The notes: generated from the sequence alone by a model not told the origin. Shown: positions 1 to 7,894, counted from the stretch's first letter. The stretch: DNA of 33,694 nt from Nitrospiraceae bacterium (GCA_003599275.1 QZJG01000023.1:1-33694), one strand, 5' to 3'. Numbers and translations are program-made.

Positions 1-96
1 AAGCAATCCGCTTCTATATTAATCAGGATGTTTAAGATTGCTTCGTCACTAACGTTCCTCGCAATGACACTGAAAACCGACTTTTTCAGCAACCTG
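1..96. repeat. Truncated copy of nested palindromic repeat (MITE-like), copy 1
   Basis: This is the right part of an element whose left part lies outside the window. It matches the copy at 23132-23268 almost base for base, including the core GATTGCTTCGTCACTA, the CTCGCAATGACA arm and the terminal ACTTTTTCAGCA..CCTG. The end is placed after CCTG at position 96. The element carries no protein. It lies about 55 bp before the sugar transferase gene, so it may hold or interrupt that gene's leader. Elements with TCATTGCGAGG...GAAGCAATC arms are widespread in bacterial genomes; calling this one MITE-like is inference from its terminal inverted repeats in copy 2. Confidence 0.8.
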
Positions 97-152
97 CTAA
101 TGAAATCTTTTATCTCTGTGTACTCTGTGGTAATTGCCGTTTTTAAGTTGTT

Positions 153-758
153 ATGTCCAAATCCGATTTTATAAAGAGGCTGTTTGACGTGTCCGCGTCG
201 TTGGCTGGGCTTGCAGTCTTGTTCCCCGTGATTTTTTTCATCGCGCTGCTCATCAAGCTTGATTCTTCCGGGCCTGTGTTTTACAGGGGCTTGAGAGTCG
301 GAAGAAACGGCAGGCCTTTCAGGATATTCAAGTTCAGGAGCATGGTGCACAACGCCGACAAAATCGGGGGCACTTCTACTCCCGACGACGACCCGAGGGT
401 CACGAGGACAGGGCAGGTCATCAGGAAATACAAACTGGATGAGCTGCCCCAGCTCATAAATGTTTTGACGGGCGACATGAGCTTTGTCGGCCCGAGACCC
501 CAGGTGCCGTGGGCGGTGGAGCTTTACAGCGAGGAAGAAAAACAGCTTCTGAGCGTAAGGCCGGGCATAACCGATTACGCCTCTATAAGGTTCAGGAATG
601 AGGCGGACATACTCAAGGGCAGCGCCGACCCGGACAGGGACTATCTCGAAAAGATAGCGCCGGAGAAGATCAGGCTCGGGCTTGAATATGTGCGGGAAAG
701 GTCCTTGTGGCTTGACATAAAAATAATATTCTCGACGTTAAAGGCGTTGATTGCATAG
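153..758 (+). CDS. Bacterial sugar transferase (monotopic phosphoglycosyl transferase)
   Basis: A 201-residue protein of the bacterial sugar transferase family (PglC/WcaJ C-terminal type). It would move a phospho-sugar from a nucleotide sugar to undecaprenyl phosphate at the inner membrane and so start a surface polysaccharide or glycan. Visible features are an N-terminal hydrophobic segment (about 13-35), KFRSM near 60-64, the catalytic Asp-Glu dyad at 96-97 in KLDELPQLINVL, GDMSFVGPRP at 107-116 and RPGIT at 136-140. The length matches the short, single-domain members rather than the long WbaP/WcaJ forms. No good ribosome binding site precedes the ATG, but the N-terminus begins as is usual for the family. 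It is first in a run of five genes with gaps of 25 bp or less. The sugar substrate cannot be read from the sequence. Confidence 0.93.
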   Translation: MSKSDFIKRLFDVSASLAGLAVLFPVIFFIALLIKLDSSGPVFYRGLRVGRNGRPFRIFKFRSMVHNADKIGGTSTPDDDPRVTRTGQVIRKYKLDELPQLINVLTGDMSFVGPRPQVPWAVELYSEEEKQLLSVRPGITDYASIRFRNEADILKGSADPDRDYLEKIAPEKIRLGLEYVRERSLWLDIKIIFSTLKALIA

Positions 759-782
759 ACATCTAAGAACAGGGAGGTTTGT

Positions 783-1535
783 ATGAAAATGGTCACACCG
801 GAAGGCGGATTCAGGACACAGGCGGAAAGCGATGTGGGCAGAAGGCTTGAAGAGGTGTTTTTACAATGCCCCGAAGGCATCGAGGTCCGGCTGGACAACT
901 TTCCAAAATACATAAAGAGGCAGAAGCTGACGAGGCTTCTGGCGCTTTATGAAATATTCAAGATGACGCTTCCGGTCAAGGGGTCGGTTGTGGACTGCGG
1001 GGTGTATCACGGGTTCAGCCTTATGTCGTGGGCCAATATGAGCGCTGTGCTTGAACCGGCCAATCTTTCAAGGCGCATATACGGCTTCGATTCATTTGAA
1101 GGCTTTCCCGGCGTCGGCGACAAAGATTTAAATGACGTCATGAGGCCCGGCGCCGGCCAGTTGTGCTCCAATTCTTTCGAGGAGCTTACGGAGCTGATCA
1201 GCATCTACGATTCAAACAGGTTCCTCGGCCATGTCAACAAGGTGCGGCTGATTAAAGGCGACATCACAAAGACAATCCCCGAGTTCATTGCTAACAACCA
1301 GCACCTCGTTGTGAGCCTTCTCTTTCTGGACATGGACCTGTATGAGCCGACAAAGGTGGCGATAGAAAACTTTTTCCCGAGAATGCCGAAGGGCGCCATC
1401 ATCGCCTTTGACGAGCTGGACAACCCCATCTGGCCGGGGGAAACATCTGCGCTGTTAGAGACTGTCGGGATCAACAGATTGAAAATCGGCCGGGTGGATT
1501 TTGATCCCTATATCGGCTTTGCCGTAGTTGATTAG
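783..1535 (+). CDS. TylF/MycF-like class I SAM-dependent methyltransferase
   Basis: A 250-residue protein resembling the macrocin O-methyltransferase (TylF) family, which methylates sugar hydroxyls in a metal-dependent way. The SAM site is seen as VVDCGVYHG (69-77) followed by IYGFDSFEGFPG (99-110). Acidic residues in LDMDLYEP (182-189) and FDELDNP (209-215) correspond to the metal and catalytic positions of MycF-type enzymes. The start at 783 follows a GGGAGG sequence at a good distance. It lies 24 bp after the sugar transferase and 25 bp before the transketolase pair, so it is probably co-transcribed and likely methylates a sugar in the same glycan. TylF-like proteins are common in O-antigen and exopolysaccharide loci. 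The family is fairly certain; the substrate is not known. Confidence 0.85.
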   Translation: MKMVTPEGGFRTQAESDVGRRLEEVFLQCPEGIEVRLDNFPKYIKRQKLTRLLALYEIFKMTLPVKGSVVDCGVYHGFSLMSWANMSAVLEPANLSRRIYGFDSFEGFPGVGDKDLNDVMRPGAGQLCSNSFEELTELISIYDSNRFLGHVNKVRLIKGDITKTIPEFIANNQHLVVSLLFLDMDLYEPTKVAIENFFPRMPKGAIIAFDELDNPIWPGETSALLETVGINRLKIGRVDFDPYIGFAVVD

Positions 1536-1560
1536 GAAAAATTTATTTCAGGAGAACAAT

Positions 1561-2388
1561 ATGGAAATTTCAGTAAACACGAAAAGCGTTATTGAAGAGC
1601 ACATGCTCCTTTCCGGCAGGGTAAGAAGGTCCGTACTCGAAATAATAAACCGTACCGGAAGCCCGCATATCGGGTCCTCATTTTCTATCGTAGAGATACT
1701 GGTGGCCCTCTATTTCGGGAATTTGAAAGTGTCACCCGATGATACCCATAATCCGGACAGGGACAGGTTCATTCTCAGTAAAGGACATGCCTGCGCGACC
1801 CTTTACGCCGTATTGGCTGAACGGGGCTTTCTGTCCAAAAACGACCTGGAAGGGTTTGCCGTAAACGGCGGCACGCTGGAGCAGCACCCCAACAGGGATT
1901 TAATGTGCGGGATAGAGGTCTCGACAGGGTCCCTTGGACACGGGCTTTCCATTGGCGCGGGAATGGCCCTTGCCGGAAAAGTTGACGGCAAAGGGTATAA
2001 GGTCTACGTCCTGATGGGCGACGGTGAGCTGAACGAGGGCTCGGTATGGGAGAGTATCATGTTTGCCGGGCATCACGGCTTGAGCAATCTGGTGGCGCTT
2101 GTGGATTGCAACAGGATCCAGGCGTTAGGATGCACAAAGGACATTATGGACCTGGAGCCCCTGAACGACAAATGGAAGAGCTTCGGCTGGGAGGTCCGGG
2201 ATATCGACGGGCATGATTTCGGGCAGATATTCAGCACGCTCGGTTCCCTGTCTCAGGAGAAGCCCAACGTCATAATCCTTCATACCGTAAAGGGCAAGGG
2301 GGTGTCGTTCATGGAGGACAAACTGCTCTGGCATTACCGCGCACCTGATGACGATGAATATAAACGGGCAATAAAGGAGCTGATATGA
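1561..2388 (+). CDS. Transketolase, N-terminal (thiamine diphosphate-binding) subunit
   Basis: A 275-residue half-transketolase. It carries the ThDP pyrophosphate motif GDGELNEG (153-160) closing with CN (183-184), and the conserved histidines in SPHIGSS (H36), SKGHA (H76) and GSLGHGLS (H129). The ATG at 1561 is preceded by CAGGAG; an in-frame start at 1528 would overlap the methyltransferase gene and has no such site. It overlaps the next gene by 4 bp (ATGA), as expected for two subunits made together. Split transketolases occur in archaea and many bacteria. When they sit inside glycan loci, as here, a role in transferring a two-carbon ketol unit to an unusual sugar is more likely than housekeeping pentose-phosphate work, but that is inference from context. 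Confidence 0.93.
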   Translation: MEISVNTKSVIEEHMLLSGRVRRSVLEIINRTGSPHIGSSFSIVEILVALYFGNLKVSPDDTHNPDRDRFILSKGHACATLYAVLAERGFLSKNDLEGFAVNGGTLEQHPNRDLMCGIEVSTGSLGHGLSIGAGMALAGKVDGKGYKVYVLMGDGELNEGSVWESIMFAGHHGLSNLVALVDCNRIQALGCTKDIMDLEPLNDKWKSFGWEVRDIDGHDFGQIFSTLGSLSQEKPNVIILHTVKGKGVSFMEDKLLWHYRAPDDDEYKRAIKELI

Positions 2389-3302
2389 GAGCGACTTTTT
2401 TCAGTACGCTTGAGTCAATTTACAAAGACAACAGTGAGATGTTCGTCCTTACCGCAGACCTCGGATACAAACTGTTTGACTGCATAAAGTCGGAGTGCGG
2501 AGACAGGTTTTACGACGTGGGCGTGGCCGAGGCCAATATGATAGGAGTGGCTGCCGGACTTTCATTAAGCGGCAAAAAGGTCTATTGCTATTCGATCGTG
2601 CCCTTTCTTGTAATGAGGGCCTTTGAGCAGATAAGGATCGATGTTGCGTATCACAATCTGAACGTCAGACTCGTGGGCGTAGGCGGCGGGTTTACCTATG
2701 GATTTGAAGGCATAACGCATTTCGGGCTGGAAGACTTCGCATTGATGAGGTCCCTGCCGAATATGACGGTTGTGGCGCCTGCGGACCCCTTTGAGGCGCG
2801 CTGCCTGGCGAGGGCCTCTTATGAAATGGAGGGGCCGATCTACATCCGTCTCGGGCGGACGGGTGAGCCGTGTATTCACGACAAAGAGCCTGACTTTAAG
2901 ATCGGCAGGGCGGCGGTATTGAAAGAGGGCAGGCGCGTGGCGGTCTTCGCGATCGGCAATATGGTATATACGGCACTGCAAGTCGCGGGGATGCTTCAGA
3001 AGAGAGGGATCGGGCCGACAGTGATCAATATGCATACACTCAAACCGTTGGATGAGGAGATCATAACGCAGGCGGCGTCGACGCACAGCGCCATCTTTTC
3101 GCTTGAAGAACATAATGTGAACGGCGGCCTCGGCTCCGCGTTGAGTGAAGTCCTCGCGGAGAACGGATATGCAGGGCTTTTCAGAAGGATAGGCATCCAT
3201 GAGGGACCGAGGGACTTTATCGGCAGCGCTGATTTTATAAGAGAGAAATACGGGCTTACGCCCGAATGCATATATAACAAAATAATGAAGGAGATCAGGT
3301 AA
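2385..3302 (+). CDS. Transketolase, C-terminal (pyrimidine-binding) subunit
   Basis: A 305-residue partner of the preceding subunit. The Pyr domain has the catalytic glutamate in DVGVAEANM (E49), which activates the aminopyrimidine of ThDP, followed by the transketolase C-terminal domain from about residue 185 (RRVAVFAIGNMVYTALQVA) to the end. The start overlaps the stop of the N-terminal subunit. The stop overlaps the next ATG by one base (TAATG), so translational coupling across three genes is likely. The length fits split C-terminal subunits (about 300-310). It resembles DXP synthase in parts of the fold, but it is a separate half-length chain paired with a transketolase N-subunit, so DXP synthase is unlikely. 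Confidence 0.93.
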   Translation: MRATFFSTLESIYKDNSEMFVLTADLGYKLFDCIKSECGDRFYDVGVAEANMIGVAAGLSLSGKKVYCYSIVPFLVMRAFEQIRIDVAYHNLNVRLVGVGGGFTYGFEGITHFGLEDFALMRSLPNMTVVAPADPFEARCLARASYEMEGPIYIRLGRTGEPCIHDKEPDFKIGRAAVLKEGRRVAVFAIGNMVYTALQVAGMLQKRGIGPTVINMHTLKPLDEEIITQAASTHSAIFSLEEHNVNGGLGSALSEVLAENGYAGLFRRIGIHEGPRDFIGSADFIREKYGLTPECIYNKIMKEIR

Positions 3303-4450
3303 TGATGAAAAACTACAAGGTCAGGTATTTTGATTATCCCCTGCAGTTCAGGGTGCATGAGGCGGAGTATATGGAAATAATAAGGGACGTCCTTTCGAGA
3401 GGGGCGTATATCCTCGGAGACGACACGCGCAGGTTTGAAAAAAATCTGGCCGCCTTTACTGGGAGCAAATATGCTGTCGGTGTCGGCAATTGCACGGACG
3501 CGCTGCTGCTGTCCCTTTACGCCGCAGGAATAGGGGCCGGTGATGAAGTGATAACGGTATCTCACACCTTTGCCGCAACGGTCGAGGTCATCAAATTCCT
3601 GGGGGCGACGCCGGTCTTTGTTGATATAGCGGACGACCACAACATGGATGTCCGGCTCCTGGAATCCGCGATCACACCAAAGACAAAGGCCATCGTGCCT
3701 GTCCAGCTCAACGGCAGGATCTGCACTGATATGGATAAAATTGTCGATCTGGCAAAAAAATACAATCTCCTTATTATCGAAGATTCCGCACAGGCGCTGG
3801 GTGCCTCTTACAGGGGGAAAGGGGCCGGGACCTTCGGCCTGGCCGGATGCTTCAGTTTCTACCCTGCAAAACTCCTGGGCACATTCGGGGACGCGGGCGC
3901 GATTGTTACCGACGATGAGGGATTTGCGGAAAAATTAATGATGCTCAGAAACCACGGCAGGGGAAAGGGGACGGACATAGAGCGCTGGGGGCTCAACTGC
4001 CGCATAGACAATCTTCACTCGGCAATCCTCGATTACAAGATGACACTCCTGCAGGGCTGGATCAACAGGCGAAGAGAGATTGCCGGGATGTATAACGAAG
4101 AGCTTTCAGGGACCGGGGAGCTGCGTCTTCCTCCTCCGGCTGACGGCGGGTCTCATTATGATGTCTTTCAGAATTATGAGATCGAGGCTGAAGACAGAGA
4201 CAATCTTGTGAAATATCTTAATGAAATGGGGGTAGAGATTTTGCTGCCGTGGGGCGGGAAAGCGGTGCATCAGTTTGAGGCCCTCGGTTTGGGAGGTGTC
4301 AACTTACCCCGGACAGGGGAGCTTTTCAGAAAAGTAGTGATGCTGCCGATGTACCCGGAGCTGAGTGACAGCCAGATAAGATATATCGCGGGGGTGATAA
4401 ATGATTTTTACGGGGTCAGGGTTTCTGCTGTGAAAACCGGCGCCGGTTAA
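3302..4450 (+). CDS. DegT/DnrJ/EryC1/StrS-family PLP-dependent sugar aminotransferase
   Basis: A 382-residue aminotransferase of the family that adds an amino group to keto-sugar nucleotides. The PLP-binding lysine is K190 in CFSFYPAKLLGTFGDAG. D161 in IIEDSAQALGA would bind the pyridine nitrogen, and GNCTDALLL (62-70) is the phosphate-binding part. Two ATGs are adjacent (3302 and 3305), with GGAG about 9 bases ahead. It is the last gene of the polysaccharide run, followed by a 119-bp gap. Together with the transketolase pair it suggests synthesis of an amino sugar or a carbon-extended sugar. The exact keto-sugar cannot be told from sequence. Confidence 0.92.
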   Translation: MMKNYKVRYFDYPLQFRVHEAEYMEIIRDVLSRGAYILGDDTRRFEKNLAAFTGSKYAVGVGNCTDALLLSLYAAGIGAGDEVITVSHTFAATVEVIKFLGATPVFVDIADDHNMDVRLLESAITPKTKAIVPVQLNGRICTDMDKIVDLAKKYNLLIIEDSAQALGASYRGKGAGTFGLAGCFSFYPAKLLGTFGDAGAIVTDDEGFAEKLMMLRNHGRGKGTDIERWGLNCRIDNLHSAILDYKMTLLQGWINRRREIAGMYNEELSGTGELRLPPPADGGSHYDVFQNYEIEAEDRDNLVKYLNEMGVEILLPWGGKAVHQFEALGLGGVNLPRTGELFRKVVMLPMYPELSDSQIRYIAGVINDFYGVRVSAVKTGAG

Positions 4451-4569
4451 CATAGATCCAGCAATTTTAATTGGAGCAAGCCATAGTCCAAAAATATCCC
4501 GGCCCACACGAATACGCGTTCAACACTTGCTCAAGGTTTATTAACGGCAGTCAAAAAAAGGAGGAGAAA

Positions 4570-6324
4570 ATGAAGAGACATTCAATTTTTACCGCAATGA
4601 TATTTATTTTACTGATAACGCTTGTCGGGATGGCGCCTGTAGATGTTTTTGCAGACGGGGATGAAATCCTGGGTCCGCCCGGCATTACGCTCGCTTCCGG
4701 ATCGGGATCAGTCTTTGCAGGCACCGGACTTTTTACACAGCCGGGGATTATAAACGTCAATGTGCCTGCTTCTGCCACGGTAAAACAGGCGCTGCTTTAC
4801 TGGTATGGAAGGGGCGGCGGCGGGGACAATACGATAATCGTAAATTCAAACAACATAACAGGGACTCTTATTGGTGAAGACAGTACCGGTCTGCTTCCCT
4901 TTCAGGTCAGCCATGCCTATCGTGCCGATATCACCGGACTTGGCCTTATAACTCCGGGGGCAAATGCGCTATCAGTCAGCGGACTCGAATTTACATACCA
5001 TAACAGCGGCGCCGGTGTCATTGTCATCTTTGACGATGGCTCCGTGACGGACGGCATTCAACTCCGCGACGGTCACGACTTTGCCGCAGTTGACCAGGGC
5101 TTCAACGGAACGCTTCTGGAAACGACAGTGCCGCAGGTTTTTATTTTCCCTGCCGCAGCAGCCGGCAGGCAGGCTGCTCTCGATTTGTTTGTGGCTGACG
5201 GAGAGGCAGACAGGCCTGATGCAATCGAGATCACGGTCGGAGGAGCTTTCAGCGCTGCTAATGTTATAGACTTTGAGGACATAGATCTCGGAGGCGCTGA
5301 TTACATCACTGTCGGCCCCGAAATAATTTCCCGCGGGTTCAGCATTGTCAACCCGGGGAGCATGTTCATCATAGGCAGTCCCAGCGCCTGCGGAGGCATT
5401 TGCGCGGATAACGGTTCGCAGACCCTGATTGACCCGACAATATCGACAGGCGGAGGGCCTTTGATCGTCAGCAATGCGTCAGGCCTGCCGTTCGTTCTTC
5501 AGTCAGTCGATATAGCGGAGGGCGTAGTCGCAAACCCGTCATTCCCCAAGGCAACATCCATAACGGTAACAGGGGCGCTTTTGGGCGGCGGCTCCATCTC
5601 AGAGACGTTCATCCTTGACGGCGTTATAGACGGGCCCGGCGGGCAAAATGATTTCCAGACCTTCAGCACTTCACTGCTTGCGGGTAAAGCTTTGACCTCG
5701 GCCACGTTCACCGCTGCCGGTCCTTCTGCGCTGGGAGACGGCGCATTTTCTATCGACAATATCAACGTTGCCGGACCCGCCGGGGGCGTCACGTCCGTTT
5801 TCTATAACGTGATCAAGAGCAGCAATGAACCCGAGTGGGACACCTTGAAATTCCTGCTCGACATTCCGGCCGGGGAAACGATGGTGCGGGTCAAGGTAAA
5901 ATCATATGATGACGGATCAGCGGTAACGCCTGATTCGATAGCATGGATTGCTGCGGGTTTATCTATCCTTGGAGACCAGGCTGGAGAGGGATGCACGCCG
6001 GGCTACTGGAAGCAATCCCAGCACTTTGATTCATGGACCCCGCCGTATACCCCGGACACATTATTTTCGGCTGTTTTTGAAAATGCCTTTACGGGCATGA
6101 CACTCCTGCAGGTCCTGGAGCAGGGCGGCGGCGGATTAAATGCGCTGGGTCGTCATACAGTGGCGGCCCTTCTGAATGCAGCATCACAGGGAGTGGATTA
6201 TGACCTCTCCGTCTCACAGGTAATTGCGACATTCAACAACGCATTCCCCGGGACAACAACCAACTACAACTCTGTTAAAGACTGGCTCGAACGCTATAAC
6301 GAGCAGGGTTGTCCGCTGGATTAA
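4570..6324 (+). CDS. Secreted beta-rich protein with C-terminal GCTPGYWK domain
   Basis: A 584-residue exported protein. The ATG at 4570 follows GAGGAG and begins a clear signal peptide (hydrophobic 8-27, cleavage near VFADG). Upstream in-frame TTG codons would add about 33 charged residues ahead of it and are rejected. Residues about 38-225 look like a beta-sandwich (ALLYWYGRGGGGDN, DDGSVTDG). A second Gly/Ser-rich beta domain (about 234-402, FEDIDLGG to DNINVAG) appears inserted, after which the first domain seems to resume (VFYNVIKSSNEPEWDTLKF) to about 470. The last 110 residues start with EGCTPGYWK and end with a lone Cys (CPLD), resembling the CTPGYWK module of extracellular proteins. 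No PEP-CTERM tail is present. Function unknown; a surface or matrix protein is likely. Confidence 0.8.
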   Translation: MKRHSIFTAMIFILLITLVGMAPVDVFADGDEILGPPGITLASGSGSVFAGTGLFTQPGIINVNVPASATVKQALLYWYGRGGGGDNTIIVNSNNITGTLIGEDSTGLLPFQVSHAYRADITGLGLITPGANALSVSGLEFTYHNSGAGVIVIFDDGSVTDGIQLRDGHDFAAVDQGFNGTLLETTVPQVFIFPAAAAGRQAALDLFVADGEADRPDAIEITVGGAFSAANVIDFEDIDLGGADYITVGPEIISRGFSIVNPGSMFIIGSPSACGGICADNGSQTLIDPTISTGGGPLIVSNASGLPFVLQSVDIAEGVVANPSFPKATSITVTGALLGGGSISETFILDGVIDGPGGQNDFQTFSTSLLAGKALTSATFTAAGPSALGDGAFSIDNINVAGPAGGVTSVFYNVIKSSNEPEWDTLKFLLDIPAGETMVRVKVKSYDDGSAVTPDSIAWIAAGLSILGDQAGEGCTPGYWKQSQHFDSWTPPYTPDTLFSAVFENAFTGMTLLQVLEQGGGGLNALGRHTVAALLNAASQGVDYDLSVSQVIATFNNAFPGTTTNYNSVKDWLERYNEQGCPLD

Positions 6325-6679
6325 GATCGATATCTGTCAAAGAGGCGCCAGGGGGACCGTAAAACGGATTCCCCTGGTACTTCGCCGCGTTACTGTTTTT
6401 TTCGACCGGTCATTGCTTTTGCCTCCGAGGTCAGGTTCCTGTCAGGATGTTCCCGGTATGGTCCCGCATGATCGAAACAACCCTCTGTAAATGATCTGCA
6501 TCAGCAAACACCTTCCGAATTTCCCTGCCGTTCACTCAAGATTGCCTCTTCTGTATTTCATTTAGAGTCTGTTTGAAATCGATATAAAAAAATTGTCGCA
6601 AAAATTGATTGCTTGGATTAAAATCAAGCATTGAATGTTCAGTGAATCTTTACCGGAGAATGATATATAGCTTAAGCCG
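6325..6679. other. Gene-free spacer, 355 bp
   Basis: No convincing gene on either strand. It holds an imperfect inverted repeat CCAGGGG (6348-6354) / CCCCTGG (6371-6377), 24 bp after the stop of the secreted protein. An eight-T run (6395-6402) begins 18 bp beyond the stem. That is too far for a textbook intrinsic terminator, so termination here is only possible. The region before 6680 is AT-rich and could hold a promoter, but I see no good -35/-10 pair. Confidence 0.4.
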
Positions 6680-6913
6680 ATGGGAAAAGACATTAAAGAG
6701 ATGAGTCTGCAAACAGGGGGAATCGTCTGTACCGGATGCGTAGAAGACATGGAAAGAATACTCCGCGAAACAGAGGGGATAGTGGACGCATCGGTCAATT
6801 ACCAGGACGAAACCGTCCATGTTAAATATGCCCCGGGGCTTATCGACAGGAAAAAGGTTTACGCCGCTGTTCGGAAGCTCGTCAACGTCCTCAGGATCAT
6901 TTCCGAATCGTAA
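6680..6913 (+). CDS. Heavy-metal-associated (HMA) domain protein
   Basis: A 77-residue protein made of a single ferredoxin-like HMA domain. The metal site is C17-T-G-C20, followed by the usual pattern of a helix (VEDMERILRETEGI), a strand with VDASVNYQDETVHVKY, and a second helix (DRKKVYAAVRKL). Such proteins bind Cu(I), Zn or Hg and pass them to ATPases or enzymes. The common GMTCxxC start is replaced by GGIVCTGC, so the conserved Met is absent. It has no signal peptide, so it is cytoplasmic. No strong ribosome binding site precedes the ATG. It stands alone, about 1 kb before the copper-dependent oxidase operon, so copper handling is a reasonable guess but not shown. Confidence 0.82.
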   Translation: MGKDIKEMSLQTGGIVCTGCVEDMERILRETEGIVDASVNYQDETVHVKYAPGLIDRKKVYAAVRKLVNVLRIISES

Positions 6914-7217
6914 GATCGTTCACAAACCACAATGACAGGTCTGTATTGTGTTTCCTGCTCATGAATGACAAAGTAAGCGTTTTTCATATTTGTGCAACAG
7001 GCTCTTCAGGCAGTTTTTGTTTTTTCTTGTTTACTCCCTACCTCCCTATCCCCTAACTCCCTTTTTAAAGGTGTCGTATAGAAATTCTTCAACAGCCTCC
7101 GTGTCTGCAACCATTGGAACAGAGTTTACCATGAATATAGCAGCTCAAGGCACGGATATTGCATTTCAGTACTATTGAAGCGGTTAAAAGCAGCACTCAT
7201 GAAAGGAGGCTGGAGCG
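6914..7217. other. Gene-free spacer with C-rich short repeat tract
   Basis: About 300 bp without a supported gene. At 7033-7061 there is a degenerate tract of CTCCCTA-like units (ACTCCCTACCTCCCTATCCC, then CTAACTCCCT). On the minus strand this reads as GGGAGTTAGG-like units, similar to the GAGTTAG heptamers at 33167-33187. The last 20 bp carry the strong AAAGGAGG site of the next gene. No clear promoter is visible. Confidence 0.45.
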
Positions 7218-7553
7218 ATGGAGATCAACAACAAGCATGAAAAATGTACGATATGCAAAAAGGAGTATACGTCCACTTATGCTGAAGCCATGCCCGGCAT
7301 TAAAATTTATGTTTGCGAAAGCTGTCTCGAAGCTGCAAAGAATAATTTCATCTGGATATGCATGAGCTGCGGGCAGGTCTATATCAGACCGAAAAAGCTG
7401 GTAATAAGCAGGCTCCGGGATTCAGAGCTTCTCAAGGCCTATCTGCTGTGTGAAGATATGCAGATAATCCAGGGAATCGACGTATGCATAGAATGCGATC
7501 CGGAAGGCATATTACGCTATATGGACACGCAGAAAATGGCGATGGAGTGTTAG
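7218..7553 (+). CDS. Small cysteine-rich (four CxxC) protein of unknown function
   Basis: A 111-residue cytoplasmic protein I do not recognise. It has four CxxC pairs (C10/C13, C33/C36, C48/C51, C90/C93) plus C78 and C111. The first two pairs could make one zinc ribbon or treble clef and the latter two another, or they could hold iron-sulfur clusters. The start is well supported by AAAGGAGG nine bases before the ATG. There is no signal peptide or membrane segment. The neighbours are an HMA protein upstream and the oxidase operon downstream, both on the same strand but separated by about 300 bp on each side. Codon use looks like that of neighbouring genes, so it is likely a real gene. Confidence 0.75.
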   Translation: MEINNKHEKCTICKKEYTSTYAEAMPGIKIYVCESCLEAAKNNFIWICMSCGQVYIRPKKLVISRLRDSELLKAYLLCEDMQIIQGIDVCIECDPEGILRYMDTQKMAMEC

Positions 7554-7894
7554 AGTAGTTTTACGTTTTTTGTCAGCAGTGCCGGAATTTGGCAACAAGA
7601 TTCTGCGCATAATCCCTCTTTTGTAATTATTGCTCCGCGTAAAACCAATGCTCTGTCTTGTGTCATTCCGGTCAGAGATCCGTATCGAACCCGTCCGGAA
7701 TCTTTCTTACGGAAGGACTCCCGACAAGCGGGAGTGACGTCATAGAGGCGGGAATAACCTTCAGAAAATACACAGACTTTAAATATTTACTTCAACATAT
7801 TCTTGACGGGTAGTAAAAAAATTGACTGGTCCGGTAGCAATATTTCTCAGATGTAATATAATTTGCTTTAAAGGACCGACGTAAGCGATCACGT
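7554..7894. other. Spacer with palindromic repeat and likely promoter of the oxidase operon
   Basis: No gene is seen. Positions 7661-7739 hold a decayed palindromic element (listed separately). Nearer the SCO1 gene, TATAAT at 7857-7862 is a good -10 box, but no matching -35 lies at 16-18 bp. TTGACT at 7822-7827 is too far away (29 bp). The leader from there to the ATG at 7895 is short, so this is the probable promoter region of the whole oxidase operon. Confidence 0.4.
7661..7739. repeat. Decayed palindromic element of the GTCATTCC...GGGAGTGAC type
   Basis: The left arm TGTCATTCCGG and right arm GGGAGTGAC are complementary with mismatches. A small hairpin CTCCCG-ACAAG-CGGGAG (near 7718-7734) lies at the right end, and TCCGGAATC lies in the middle. 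This looks like the common GTCATTCC-CGGGAATGAC class of intergenic repeats, here well diverged. It contains no coding capacity. Confidence 0.5.

Noticed and set aside
1528-1560. Transketolase start at ATG 1528.
   Set aside because: It overlaps the methyltransferase gene and lacks a ribosome binding site; 1561 has CAGGAG and the expected N-terminus.
2565-3640. Two long minus-strand open frames (2565-3200 and 2996-3640).
   Set aside because: They lie opposite well-supported transketolase and aminotransferase genes, have no family features and carry Arg/His-rich shadow composition.
4500-4540. A sigma-54 promoter ending in TTGCTC before the secreted protein gene.
   Set aside because: No GG pair at the required -24 position.
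4471-4569. N-terminal extension of the secreted protein from a TTG at 4471.
   Set aside because: The ATG at 4570 has a strong GAGGAG site and starts a proper signal peptide; the extension would bury it.
6348-6402. An intrinsic terminator after the secreted protein gene.
   Set aside because: The T-run is 18 bp beyond the stem, too far for a standard terminator; mentioned only as possible.
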